Shown in pieces: positions 1 to 11,980 of a DNA stretch of 64,000 nt. The notes below the pieces were generated by a model that had not been told where the DNA came from, ran no database searches, and saw nothing but the letters and a program-made list of their open reading frames with translations. This stretch comes from Maea johnstoni (taxonomy: Eukaryota; Annelida; Polychaeta; Spionida; Magelonidae). The stretch lies in contig OZ012689.1 in NCBI GenBank assembly GCA_963942565.1, positions 24,946,968-25,010,967 on the forward strand, written 5' to 3'. Every line of letters starts with the position of its first letter. Within the stretch, counting starts at the first letter, position 1. The translations under genes and the position numbers were made by a program.

Positions 1-1
1 A

Positions 2-304
2 GCCAGGATTTAGAAACTGGGTGCCTAAAATTGGTAGTTGTAAAATTTTTGGGCGTCCAAATTTTAAAGGGGGATCACAATATACTCATATTTCAACCAT
101 AAACATGTATAAATTCATCAAAATAAGGCATGATATCATTAAACAATGTCATGGGAATTATAAGGAGATGAAAAAATTCAATTATAAGCTTGCAATTGTG
201 ATTTTTAGAAATTCCACACAAAAAAATTTGGGTGTCCTTAGGGGTTGTTTTTAAGGGTTTGGGTGTCCAAAAAGGCACCCAGGTGCCCTGCTGGCTAAGA
301 CCAT
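2..304 (+). repeat. Dispersed repeat with imperfect inverted ends (copy 1)
   Basis: A ~300-bp sequence nearly identical in layout to 58894-59194, from GCCAGGATTTAGAAACTGGG to CCCTGCTGGCTAAGACCA. The ends are partly inverted (AGCCAG/CTGGGTGCC). No coding capacity; family unknown. It is cut by or abuts the window edge. Confidence 0.7.
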
Positions 305-812
305 GCCCTACACACTCAGACTCAGAGTTCATCACTGTGAGTCTTATTTGGATAAAGCGACAATTTTTAGAGTATTCATAAAGGAAAGTTGATGTTTCTA
401 TTCTAACTATCACCTCTTCCCAAATCAGTTCACATATGATCTTTTTGTCTCAAAAATATCGAAAAAGTTGCTCTGGCGTTTTTGGGGTGCATTGGGATAA
501 ATGGGTTTAAAACTCATTCCTGTCTCAGGACTTGACTGTAACGATTTTTTCCTAAATTAGGGCAAAAAAGGAATATCACAGGACTCAGGATTTCATTTTT
601 GATGTGGACCAAAAGGAATGAAAGGCTGAAGAAAGATGAACATAAAGCCCATATCTGGTGGCTTTGAGGGCCCGTAACATTAAAGATTTAAGGGTAAATT
701 TCAAGGGTAAAAGTCCCTAAATCAGCCAATCAAAATCAGAGAGTCTGAAGGGCCGAGGGCATCCTGCCTACTTTGGGCATCCTGCCTATTAAAACAGTTA
801 TGCCTTTATCAT
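305..812. other. No recognisable feature
   Basis: AT-rich sequence between the first dispersed repeat and the (ATT)n tract; no gene, RNA or repeat is identified. Confidence 0.5.
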
Positions 813-1241
813 TTCATTTTATTATTATCACTATTGTTATCAATATTATTTTTGTTATTGTTATTATTATTATTATTATCATTATTACTATCACTATCAT
901 CATCATTGTAGTCATAATCATTATTAATACCATTATCATCGTCATAATCATTATCATTATTATTATCATTATCAATATCATCATCAACACAATTATTATT
1001 ATAATTTCTATTATTATTATTATTACTATTATTATTATTTTTTTTATTAATTTTGTTATTATTATCATCATCATTATTATCACTTATTATCTTTATTACT
1101 ACTATCATTATTGTTGTTATTATTATTATTATATTATTATTATCATTATTATTATTATTATCATTTTTATTATTATCAATATTATTATCAATATTATTAT
1201 TATTACTATTATTATTATCATCATTTTTATTGTTATTATTA

Positions 1242-1275
<34 letters not shown>

Positions 1276-1289
1276 CATTATTATCACTA

Positions 1290-1347
<58 letters not shown>

Positions 1348-1390
1348 CATTATTCTATTATTATTATTGTCATTGTTATTATCATCAATC
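813..1390. repeat. (ATT)n trinucleotide microsatellite
   Basis: Almost 580 bp of ATT with scattered ATC/GTT variants, purest at 1245-1350. All overlapping poly-Ile, poly-Leu and poly-Tyr ORFs are products of the repeat. Confidence 0.95.
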
Positions 1391-1663
1391 TGTATATACC
1401 CTGCACAATCTCAGCCAATGGCAGGGCGGGGATTGTTTTGACTGCTACACTTGTTAAATTACTGCCATAACTAAACTACATGACCTTCCCCGCCAGTCCC
1501 TAACATACAAAAGGCAAATCTGCCTTTAAATATTTATAGTTTCTTGAGGTGTTTTCACAGTAAACTCCCACTCACTGGCACAGACCATGAATACTCAGCT
1601 AGCCGGGATATACATTAAGGCTAAAGTGTACTTGTGTTCATTTGTAACCATCACACAGCCCCT

Positions 1664-1917
1664 TTAACCCATGCTTTCTCAATAGTTCCTCTAAATATAT
1701 CATATGGATCTATTACATTTTCGATAATAACTAAGAAATTAAGAAATTTACAAAATAACTGAAGGATAGTTATTGGTAATGATATTTAAGAAAAATTGCA
1801 AAATAAGTGAGTTATTTGTGATGTCTCAATGAACAAGTTTCTGTCAAATATTTCCAAACTATGCCTTCATCAAAATTGTCAGTCTACATTTGGCTGCTAC
1901 AGGTATGAATGAGTTAA
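1664..1917 (-). mobile_element. TTAA-flanked piggyBac-like MITE, family 2, inverted copy
   Basis: Begins TTAACCCATGCTTTCTC and ends CTGCTACAGGTATGAATGAGTTAA in two blocks; the right end is the reverse complement of the family-2 left end. It shares the TTAA at 1914-1917 with the next copy. Divergent, no ORF. Confidence 0.55.
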
Positions 1918-2143
1918 CCCATTCATGCCTGCAGCATTCAAAATTGCCTGACTATCCTGGTAATATCTTTCTACCAAAAGCAATATTTGAAACATATTTG
2001 AAGGAGAGCTATTCAATAAATCTCTGTCTACAAGTCATCTTCAAATAGTTTAGGAATTACTGCTTCATTCCAAAGTTATTTTCAAAAGTATGTCATGTCC
2101 AGACAACATTTGTCAAGTAGATCTCCAGGCATGAATGGGTTAA
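1914..2143 (+). mobile_element. TTAA-flanked piggyBac-like MITE, family 2
   Basis: TTAACCCATTCATGCCTG at the left and CAGGCATGAATGGGTTAA at the right form a perfect 18-bp inverted pair including the TTAA. About 230 bp, no ORF. TTAA targets are the hallmark of piggyBac-type transposition. Confidence 0.75.
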
Positions 2144-2270
2144 CTAATTCATGCTTCATAAGTCAAAAATATTAAGTAACCATGTAACCATGTTTCTGTA
2201 ACCAATTCATGGCTGGAGTACCCAAAACAAAACAAACAAAACTTTTGAAATTATACAAAATGAAGTTCCT

Positions 2271-2498
2271 TTAACCCATTAATTCTCTCAGCGGCCAAAA
2301 GGGGCCAGAAAATTTTGATGAAATCTTACACCCAAAAGCATAGTTAGGAAAATATCTTATGGAGAAATGTTAATTAGAACAAAAGAACAACTCTCCTTCA
2401 AATATTTTGTAAAATCTCAATTCATAAGTTATATTTGTCAAATTATCTTAGATCCAGACGACAATTTGTTAAGGAACTCTTAAGCATTAATGGGTTAA
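2271..2498 (+). mobile_element. TTAA-flanked MITE, family 2, diverged copy
   Basis: Left TTAACCCATTAATTCTC and right AAGCATTAATGGGTTAA; the internal CAACTCTCCTTCAAATATTT block is shared with the copy at 43045-43262. Confidence 0.65.
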
Positions 2499-3623
2499 TA
2501 ATTCAACTGAATTTCAACTTAGTTAACACATTAAATTGGGTTTTGTGAAACTAGAATTCCATGAGTAATTAAATTTCTTAAGAGTTAACACACATTTTTC
2601 AAGAAAATCTTGTAAAATGATAATTCTCTGAATCATAATTTCTTTTTAGGTACTGGATCTGTTAGTGAATCAAAAAGGTTGAAACGCATCTCATAAAAAT
2701 TCCTTTTAGGTTTTAAATCCTTCTTGGTGCAGGATTTGGATTTGTGAGATGAAATGCCATTAGTAGTAAGACTGCGGGAATGTCTAACTAGCCGGCTGAT
2801 GGGAATGGAGAGCTGGAAGGAAGGGGTCGTGGAGCGTAGATCAGGCCTACTCATCACACAGATAATGCAGCCAATATAAGTGCTTATTACGTGATATAAG
2901 ATATGAGTAGGAGAGAGATTGTGTCAGCATGAGGGATGTGATTATATGTGGCATTTGTTTATTCTTCAGCATATCTCATCATGACCCGCCATGACAGCCA
3001 GCAGGACAATAGATAAAAATCAAGCACTACAAAGATGGAAACTGCAAAAACAGAACACATAAAAAACACCGAAAGAACATGAAAAAAACACCTAGAGCAC
3101 AAACAGAATATCGCAGCAGATATAAGGATTTTGAAATATAGTTCCATTCAAAATTTAAAAACAACAACATCTAGTTCAGTTTGTAAGTTTGTTTTCAGAC
3201 AAAAATTAAAGATGTGGTAGTCTATTCTTGAAATTTTGAATTCAAGATACCTCAAAAGGGATTTTCTGGCCATGTTCTAGAAAGCAATGATTGCACAAAA
3301 AACCGTTTTGGACTGATGCAGAGATTAATCAGTTATAATGGTAATAAAAAAGATGATGATGGTGATGGTGCCATCTTTACAATAATTGCATTCATCATGG
3401 TGACCGTCTCCAATATCATAATGATGATGATGACGGTGGAAAAATCACTGTCACTTTTTCATTTCATGGCTAAATCATGGCTAGCCATTAGGTATGGAAG
3501 CAGGAAATTGGAGAACCTGGGAAACCTACTTAGTTCCCTGCAGCTATCCCACCCACTATTATGCCTGTGGTGATGATGGGGAGGGCCATGATGATGAAAT
3601 CAGTATTGTTGATGGTTACTATC
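2499..3623. other. No supported gene; impure GAT tract
   Basis: AT-rich sequence with an impure GAT/CAT stretch near 3346-3445. Short ORFs on both strands have no recognisable domain and no splice or promoter support. Confidence 0.4.
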
Positions 3624-3835
3624 TTAACCCTTCCAATGCTCAGGTTACATTTGTCCAAAGCACAAAGATGCAACAATATTTGAAAAACATCTAACCCTTG
3701 TCATGTTGGTATTCATTGGATTGCTCTTGCTGAGTACTCTCGGATGAGTACCCATGTGCCAAGGTTCCTGTGATTTTTCAGGGTTTTGCATCATTTTGTA
3801 ATGGCCAAATTAGCCAAAAGCAGCATAAGGGTTAA
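3624..3835 (+). mobile_element. TTAA-flanked piggyBac-like MITE, family 1
   Basis: Left end TTAACCCTTCCAATGCT, right end GCAGCATAAGGGTTAA; ~212 bp. Internal landmarks shared by all copies: CCAAAGCACAAAGATG, GTCATGTTGGTATTCATTGG, GATGAGTACCCAT and TTTTGCATCATTTTGTA. Confidence 0.8.
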
Positions 3836-4594
3836 ACTTTTTGCTATTCTTTCAATTTATTAAATGGCGGTAACTGCACAATGTGTTTTGGAGAAAGCAT
3901 ATTTGAAAAAAAGACTTGCCATTGTCTATATTTTCATTCTCTAGGCTACCAGGTAAAGGGCTACAAACCCTTCTCCATTGTCTTCTACATAATGCCTACT
4001 GCTGGGAAAAAGGGCAGTTCTACCTGCTTCCCTACTGGACCCTCAGGACAATGGGGTCTAAATCTTCCTTTATTACATGCACAGAATACACAGCATTCCT
4101 CTAACATCCTCCATTACGCAAGCCCTACAAACACATGCACTCCGCCAGCTTTTAATGAAACTCTGCGTTAGGGAGAGACATTTGGTGGCCTTATTCATCA
4201 TGTCATATGCAATATCCGCGCCAAATAAGAAATTCGCCGAAGCAATTTTCATGTAAATTACATTGGTTTGGCTCACAGTGCGTATGTGGCGTCTTAGGCG
4301 AGTCGCGTCGTATCACGCGTCCCGGAGGGGAAATGAGTCAAGGAGGGAGTCTGATGAAAAGCCTGCATAGCATGGGAATCTGAGAGACAGAGAACCAAGG
4401 TGCGAGCCACACGCTAAATTACGCCCTCCCTTAACATCTGAGGCCAATCAGAGACGGCACGCAACACCAAGGTTATGGCACCTCTTAAAGTTAGAGAAAC
4501 CTCATTTCAGATAATGAAGTTGTTTCCTTTGACATAAAAATCCTTCTCTGGTGTTAACAGACAGGAAGTGCATAGTCCTGCCAGTCCCTGAATA

Positions 4595-4806
4595 TCAACC
4601 CTTATGCTGCTGGTGGCTAATTGGCCAATACAAAAATGATGCAAAAAACCTGAAAAATGATCAAAAACCTGGCACATGGGTACTCATCTGAGAGTACTCA
4701 GCGAGGGGTATCCAATGAATACCAACATGACAGGGTTGATATGGTTTTCACACATCTTTGCCTCCCTGTACTTTGAAAAAAGTAGCCTCAGCATTGGAAG
4801 GGTTAA
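4595..4806 (-). mobile_element. TTAA MITE, family 1, inverted copy
   Basis: Same family as 3624-3835 in opposite orientation: starts CCCTTATGCTGCTGGTGGC and ends CATTGGAAGGGTTAA. The left target reads TCAA, a likely point change from TTAA. Confidence 0.8.
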
Positions 4807-5039
4807 GTATCCTTTTATTTCTTCCTCATGATTACACCTTCTCTTCAGCAGGAGAACTGGAGGCATAAAAACAAAAATATTATAAAAAATGAAATAAAAA
4901 TCAAGATGAATTTTAAGGTGACATGATAAATCGACCACCAGCATTATTGCAATCACTGTTACCACAAACATAATCATCATCAAACTAAATTAATTATACA
5001 ATACATAAATCATTGTTTTCATCAAGACCGTCGCTATTT

Positions 5040-5351
5040 ATCTTCATCATCATGTTTATATCCACTACCAATATTCCCAACACTGTCACTACCGACATAA
5101 TTATTAGTCGATTTAATCACTACCATCATCTTCACCATTCTCATCATCTAAATCATATCTTCATCATCCTCATCATCAACATATAATTCATTATCATCTT
5201 CTTCTCCCTAATTAGACTTGTCCTAACTAGAATAATCATTATCCTCCTAACAATTATCACCTTTATTATGATGACCATCACCATCATAATCATCCCCGAC
5301 CACTATCATCATTAGCATCACCATCATCATGACTACCACCACCTTCATTCT
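5040..5351. repeat. Impure CAT/ATC trinucleotide tract, left part
   Basis: A CATCATC-rich stretch that resumes at 5799-5860 on the other side of an inserted MITE. Confidence 0.6.
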
Positions 5352-5353
5352 TA

Positions 5354-5796
5354 CCGTATTCGCCCGATTAAGCGCACGGTCCTGAATAAACGCATCCCCC
5401 TTATTTTTCACGGTTAGAGGGGGAATGGCTAGCGCAATTGTCATAAAAAAACTCGTAAAAATTCCCCCCAGAGGAAGTAAGAAACGCAAAGTCACATACC
5501 TTTCCTCTTGCCGAGTGTGCAAACCAGCGCTGAATTCCGCCATTTCAGCAGTTCCTTTGCGCTCTCACTGTTCATATTCGCCGCATGATCGTACTTTTGA
5601 CCAATTAATGATTATTTGACAAGCTGCGAACGTCAAAGCAAATCGAACAGCGAGAGCGCAAAGGTGCAATAATGGCCATTACGCTCCGACCGGCAATCAT
5701 TGAGGGGTGCGGTAAAATGGAAGATCGCCAACATCCCTACTTCAGAAAAATTTCCCAACTTGCACCTGCACCGTGCGCTTAATTGGGCGAATACGG
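5354..5796. mobile_element. TA-flanked Tc1/mariner-like MITE with ~26-bp inverted repeats
   Basis: Left end CCGTATTCGCCCGATTAAGC and right end GCTTAATTGGGCGAATACGG, each followed by TA (5352-5353, 5797-5798). A second internal inverted pair, TTTGCGCTCTC...GTTC versus GAAC..GAGAGCGCAAA, lies around 5556-5665. It is inserted in a CAT-rich microsatellite, and its GC content is higher than the surroundings. No transposase. Confidence 0.8.
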
Positions 5797-5933
5797 TATT
5801 CCAATCATCATCTTAATCATCATCATTAGCTCCATCACCACTACCACCATTGCTATCTCCTCACATTGTAGCAGTTCTATCTGTGTGATAATTATTCAGC
5901 ACCCCTCACTGCTGGTGGTTGTGAAACTCTTCA

Positions 5934-6177
5934 CAGCGTGCAACATAACCACTTGCCCCGTTCCAAGTGAATTTGGCAAAAAACAGCAATGGGGCAAGCT
6001 GACCAAGACCCTGACTTGCCCCGCTCCGCAAGTAATGTTTTGGGCAAAGTCCAATCTCACCTTTGTTTAACAGAGTGGGCGGGGGGCATTTAAGGGAAGT
6101 GCCGGCAGGGCAAGTCAACTTTAGGGGCAGCTTGGCCGGCTCAGAAAATTATGTTTTGCAACCTATGTTGCACCCTG
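5934..6177 (+). mobile_element. hAT-like MITE, family 'CTTGCCCCG', copy 1
   Basis: Left CAGCGTGCAACATA, right TATGTTGCACCCTG, inverted with one mismatch. CTTCA occurs on both flanks as a possible short target duplication. The interior has repeated ACTTGCCCCG motifs. A second copy is at 27374-27618. Confidence 0.65.
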
Positions 6178-6922
6178 CTTCACTGCACCCCTGCATGGCA
6201 GCTCCCTCATAACTGCCCAGAGACAGATATAAACATCACATTGTCATAACTGCCTAAAGAACTCTCGTTGGTGGCATGGTGGACGACTGTGGCATAGTCT
6301 AGGATTGCTGTATATTTACTGTGCGAGTACATCAGGCAATCAGAGTAGTTGTCAAAACAGCCTGACAAATCTTCCACCTGTCCCTCGCACTGCCAGCAAC
6401 ACCTGCCTGCGGGGCCGGGCCTCCTCCCCTGGATTACCAATAATGTAATACCCCGCCACACTGGCAATCTATCAGCAGCAGCAGCATGTCTTTATATTGA
6501 AGAGCCATGTCCAGCTGAACACTTATCACAGAAATCAATTAAACCCCTCCAGTGCAGGAGGTATTAAAAGAACGCTGTGAATTTAGAAAAAGTATGAAAA
6601 TAATACTAAGTAGCAAAATGTGTTTCCAATTTCTGGGGATTGATTTTTCTTTAATTATTTTGATGCCAAATGGCATTGATGTTCAAAGATATTACCGAGT
6701 ATCGCATTCTTCTGATTAAGTGCACAGACCCCAAATAAGTGCAATTATTTAATCAATTCATGCAGGAAGCTGCCAAAAAATGTCCGCACTATTCCAATGA
6801 CATCTTTGTGACCAGTGTATTTTACAGTTTGTATTTCAGAAGAATTGTTGATTGCAACACAACCACCAGTTTTCCTTCAAAGAAGTTAAGGCATAAGTTA
6901 ATACTGACTTCCTAAGTTACTT
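6178..6922. other. No supported feature
   Basis: Includes a GC-richer patch (6340-6460) with overlapping short ORFs on both strands; no domain or splice site pattern was recognised. Confidence 0.4.
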
Positions 6923-7115
6923 TTAACCCTTCCAATGCTTGGGCTTCTTTCGTCCAAAGCACAAAGATCTTCTAAAACAATCTAAACCATGTCATGTTGT
7001 AACTCTCGCTAAGCACTCTCAGATGAGTACCCATGTGCCAGGGTTTCTGCTATTTTTCAGGTTTTTTGCATTATTTTGTATTGGCAAAATTAGCCACCAG
7101 CAGCATAATGGTTAA
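6923..7115 (+). mobile_element. TTAA MITE, family 1
   Basis: TTAACCCTTCCAATGCTTGG to GCAGCATAATGGTTAA; ~193 bp, with an internal deletion relative to the ~212-bp copies. Confidence 0.8.
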
Positions 7116-7344
7116 AAAGTATGGCAGAGCGAGAGGGGGACATTTCTCCAGGCAATCTCCAGGCAGGAAAGGGTTAAAAGTGATACGGAATGGGGTTCGA
7201 GTGACAAGTCACTCAGGGTCATCTCGCACTGTGATGTATGTTCTGACACTGACAGCACACCCAACCTCATCTATCGATTCCTCAAACAGCGAATGGTAAA
7301 AGAGGTGGAAAATGTCTGCCTAGAGAACTTAGAAGGTATTGATA

Positions 7345-7559
7345 TTAACACTTATGCTGCTGGTGGCCAAATAGGCCAAATTGCAAAATGATGCAAAAAA
7401 CCTGAAAAATTCCTGAAACCCTGGCACATAGGTACTCATCTGAGAGTTCTCAGCAAGACCTATCCAATGAATACCAACATGACAAGGTTTGGATGATTTT
7501 TATAAATTTTAGCATCCTTGTGCTTTGGATGAAAGTAGTCTCAGCATTAGTTGGGCTAA
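7345..7559 (-). mobile_element. TTAA MITE, family 1, inverted copy
   Basis: TTAACACTTATGCTGCTGG at the left and CTCAGCATTAGTTGGGCTAA at the right; opposite orientation to the copy 230 bp away at 6923-7115. Confidence 0.75.
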
Positions 7560-7829
7560 GTATTTATATCATCTAAATGATAAGTTACAACAAAACATAG
7601 CAAGAAGTGGAGTGCATGATTTAGCAGCTAATATATGCACAAACATTGAAATGTTGTATTCATCCTTTATCTCTGCATTTTGGTGGTAAGTTATGACTGG
7701 TGTGTGGTTGACCATGGAGGACAAATACATACCCTCAATCAACCTATTTTCAATGGCTATATATGCCATTATAAAAGCATCCAGACCTATGTTAGTAGGT
7801 ACACACATCCACTACCAGTTTGGGGGACT

Positions 7830-8005
7830 TCCCCAATAGCTGGGTGTTCTAAGGCATAATATCTCTGACCATCACTTTCACTTAACACTATCACCGGAAT
7901 CGTATCCATTCCCAGGCTTGAGAGGAAGTTGCCAGTGACTCTGAGCTGGGTGATGGTTTTCTCCAGTTATCTCTACTAATAGTAGCTGGGTAGCCATGAT
8001 TTATC
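7830..8005 (+). mobile_element. Old tRNA-derived SINE copy (SINE-B)
   Basis: A diverged copy of the SINE at 29940-30148: TTCTAAGGCATAAT (A-box side), GGAATCGTATCC in the B-box position, GAAGTTGCCAGTGACT and CTCCAGTTATCTCTAC. Heavily mutated. Confidence 0.5.
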
Positions 8006-9520
8006 ATTAATAATGCAGAAGAAAATTCCATAAACAAATTCAAAATCCAAATCACACAGAAGTTTATAAAAAGAATGGTTTTAAAGACATTTTTTCTAAG
8101 ATGATACTCAAATACAATTGAATTACTTGTTACTTTTCCTGGCTTACCATTTTTTTCTTGTTCATTTTATGTCAGAAAACTGATTTCTTCTTTATCATAT
8201 TTGCATATATCCAGTTAAAATTGCCATTCAGATAGGTACAGGGGAAGAAAAAATTCAGAATGGGATAAATTTGTTTATAAGAAGGCATTTTGTTTCACTT
8301 GCAAATCACCAAGTTGCAGGATATTGGTTAGAAGCCTTTAAAAGTCACCCAAGGCAATATGGTGTTGCTTACAAAAATAAATTGGCAATATACCTTATAT
8401 AGTTAGAAGTGAAACAAGCACACCTGCCTAATGACCTATAATCTCTAATGGAGAACAAAACAAAACATCAGCGAAAAACAACCAGGAAAAGCAACTGATC
8501 TGAATGGCAATGACATATTGCCAGAGAAACGTAAAATCCTAAGATTAGCCCAAGTAAGCTCCCACTGATAAGGTAGCTCTTTACACGAGCCTTTATGGTC
8601 AAATAAACCTCTGCAAGATATAAACCGGAGACTTTGAAAAACTGGGGGCAATGAAATCCCCCTATTGGATCATTCCAACTTCCTCATGACCACGTCGCGA
8701 TAATCCTCGCCAGCCAATGAAGTTCTTGCAGCCATGGCAACTATGAACTGCACCCCATAAATCCTCTTGGAGGAGAACAAGGACATATATCGCTCAGACT
8801 TCCTTCACTTTGAGGTGAGAGATATCCAGATTTCATAAATCTTTCATGGCATATTTATTGCTTAATAAAGCATCCTGAATGATGTTCGGACTTGTATGGC
8901 TTAGTTCTCGTTAACCGCATAGAGCTGGGAGGATCAGCGCGTAGCTGGCGCCCTCATTGTTTTCCACTGGGTGCATTTTCTACTCCATTAAGAAACCATT
9001 TAAACTTGAATGAGCCGACACGCAGGGTAAATGGAGTGTAAACTCATGCTTCCTGACATGGTTAATTTAGAAACAGTTGACATTCTTACACTGTAGCAGG
9101 GCTCGAAACAGTCAAAACAGGTCCATTAAGCTAACTTTTTTAGTAATTCGAATCAAAAATACATGGCCAGAAAACATTGCTTATTATACACAAAAAGAAA
9201 GGAATAAAACAACAAAATAAAGAAAATAATCAACATAAAAAAGACTGTGAGTCCTACTAGGAAAATGTTATAAGGGAACAATTTGGATCAAATCTAAAAA
9301 CACAGATTGCCATTTGCTAACTTCAATAATAGAAACCATATAAATTCACTCATGCTATTATCTGCAACTATTTTGAACATAATTGCAATTGAGGACCAGT
9401 GCAAGGAAATACCCCCTATGTAAAATGTATTATATTTCATCTGTAAGTGTTTCACTTTATTTCATCAATAGCATCAACTAATGTCTTAGGCTGTTGAAAG
9501 AGATAAAAATCCTAAAAGTC
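8006..9520. other. No supported gene
   Basis: AT-rich sequence. A GC-richer patch at 8660-8830 and a CAGGGCTCGAAAC motif near 9097 (hAT-end-like) are the only irregularities seen. Confidence 0.4.
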
Positions 9521-9525
9521 CTAAA

Positions 9526-9975
9526 AACAAACAAAGAACCTGCTGAATAATGACAATCAGGGAAGCATATCTTCCAGCTAACTTAGTTGCTGTGAGCCTA
9601 AGAGGGTTAACAGCTAGGATTTATTGCAGTTGGAAGGAAGTTTGTCTTAACCCTTCCAATGCTGAGGCTACTTTCGTCGGAAGTACAATAGCGCAAAGAT
9701 TTATGAAAACCATCTAAACCCTATCTTGTGGGCACTCATTGGATAGCTCTCGCTGAGTACTCTCAGATGAGTACCCATTTGCCAGGGTTTCTGTCAATTT
9801 TCAGGTTTTTTGCATCATTTTGTATTGACCAAATTAGCCACCAGCAGCATAAGGGTTAAGAACAAACAAAGAACCTGCTGAGTGTTGAAAATGGTGAAAG
9901 CATATTTCCAGATAACTCAGTTGCTGTGAGCGTAAGAGGGTTAACAGGTGGGATTTATTACAGGTGGAAGGAAGT
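9526..9975 (+). repeat. ~115-bp tandem duplication split by a TTAA MITE
   Basis: Unit 1 at 9526-9641 and unit 2 at 9861-9975 both run from AACAAACAAAGAACCTGCTG through GTTGCTGTGAGC, AAGAGGGTTAACAG, to TGGAAGGAAGT. The MITE at 9647-9859 occupies the junction. Confidence 0.8.
9647..9859 (+). mobile_element. TTAA MITE, family 1
   Basis: TTAACCCTTCCAATGCTGAG to CAGCAGCATAAGGGTTAA, with all family landmarks; flanked by the two halves of a tandem duplication. Confidence 0.85.
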
Positions 9976-11980
9976 AAACCGACTACAAAGGCTTACCTAT
10001 GAACTGATTGAGAGCCTGCAGCACCAACTTCCTCCAAAAGCTTCACCTCCACAACATTACGCTGCCTTTATTTGTCAGCATATCCTCGGGGATATTACCA
10101 ATCTGGCAAAGTGCTTGTTTACTGACTTCCCCCAAAGCCAACTAATGGGGTTAGACTTGTAATTACTGCCGCGATATCTTTTAATAAAATCTGCGTTTAT
10201 TGCTCTATTAATTCCCTGTGGTAGCGACATTTAAAGGGCTTCACTCGTGTGTCTGATGATTTATTATGTTATACTGGGGGACTCCAGGAAAGCTATAAAT
10301 CCAGAATTACGCCAGCTGAAATAGGAACCAATATACACAAATATACATGCTCAGTTTATAACCATACAGATACATTATCCTTAGCGAGATATGATGTCTT
10401 AAAGTAAGCTATAATTCCTGACTCATACCAGATTAATTAGAAACCATTTGGACATTGGAGTTTGGTATTATTGTCACTTCTATATCATATTAAGGCTATG
10501 TCATGATTAGCCACTTGTAATTGGTGGAAGAAACTGGTGATAACAACCACATTACTCCCTAAATCTCTGGCCACTTTCTGAGTTGTCTCAAGTGAAATAT
10601 GAATTGGTGAGGGACAGCAAGCAATATGTGGCAACATCTTTGATTTCTTGGCTTTCAAGGTAGGGTCCTTAAAAGGTACCACTATGCAGTGTTATATAGA
10701 CTCAATCATAAAGTCATATATCACCCTGCAAGACTGAGAAGACTGAGATCTAAATGTAAGGTATAACTCCTTATCGACTCAAGATTTAAGGTATCGAGAC
10801 TTGAAGGAAATTAGAGATTGTGCACATCAGGTTGCTTCAGCTATAACTCCTTATTGAATAGAGCTTAATCTAACTAGGAACCAACAGGAAATGCAAATAT
10901 ACAAAACAGAAACCAAGCAAAAACACTTCAAATGTTTTCCCATGACAAGTGATACACTTCATGTAGCACATAATCCTTGGAATCTGCCATTGTTCTTATT
11001 TCCAAATATGACAAACAAAGAAACATAACCGTCTTCCATCCATCAGATTTTTCTAACACAAATTACAAAATGCACACATGAAACAGTCATGCAACAAAAC
11101 TAAACATCTTGCAATGCCAATGCCCTCAATGTCATCTTGCATCTCATTGAAAGCTTGATACAAGGGATGTTTTTAAATATTTCCACAGGGGGTCTTATGG
11201 GAACTTTTCATATAGAGACAGGGTAGGAGCCCGGCCAAGTGCCATAAATAACTCAGAAGATATGGGAAAGACCTGTGACATTATGATTTGTATTGAAAAT
11301 ACTGCAGAAACCTCTGTTCTTGGTCATCATTGAAGGATATAAAAGGGTCATGAGAATTTCTGATTTGTTTGTGGTACAGAGAACTATTCATACAGCAAAC
11401 CAAAAGGGTCAAACTATATTGGTGTTATCTGTTGTTTGTTTTTTGAAATATTTCAAAGAGAAATGTTAGTTGGAATATCAAGAAACCATTTGGAACAGAG
11501 AGAAATCTCAGGATAGAAAAGGAATAATACATTCCAGTCTATTGTTAAAGAAGAGCCCTTTGTTTGCTTGCAATAACCAAGATACAAATATCTTTCCCAA
11601 TAGGTTAATGCTTAGACGGAGATGTGGGTGGACTCAAAGCCAGCTGATCTCGCAGGTGACCTGGGTTATGGGTCACAGCAGTGGATCAACCGATATACTC
11701 TGCTTGCAGCCAACAGGCGAGCTGCATAGTCAAATTTGATAAAAGCATATATTCCCCTGAGCTTTACCTGTAATCTATTGTATAAAGGGATCCTGACCTG
11801 CAGTTGGTGAGATAGGCATCACTGTGGAGAGATATGTGGGCCCAGTTCATGATGAAGGTTGCCTGAATAGCCACAGCATCACAATCCTTACTAACACTGA
11901 CTGAGAAGACAGCATTGGTGTGAGTGGTAAGCTGACAATAGTCACATATTCACCTGTGTACCCTAAGACAGCTTATTTAT
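9976..11980. other. No supported gene; old SINE fragment
   Basis: A 78-codon plus-strand ORF over 9926-10162 has no recognised domain and starts inside the duplicated unit. 10494-10600 (minus) matches the 3' part of SINE-B (CAGTTTCTTCCACCAATTAC, then TGGCTAATCATGACATAGCC). The rest shows nothing recognisable. Confidence 0.4.

Noticed and set aside
773-1470. Long poly-Ile/Leu/Tyr ORFs
   Set aside because: All three frames of an (ATT)n tract stay open; pure composition effect. The same applies at 21.0-21.5 and 32.5-32.8 kb.
8660-8800. Minus-strand peptide containing SLAGEDY as the next MOCOS exon
   Set aside because: Only a four-residue LAGED match to the family; the expected G-G-G-T and E-D-G-T neighbours are absent, and splice borders do not fit.
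9097-9180. hAT end starting CAGGGCTCGAAAC
   Set aside because: A short motif without a matching opposite end or target duplication nearby.
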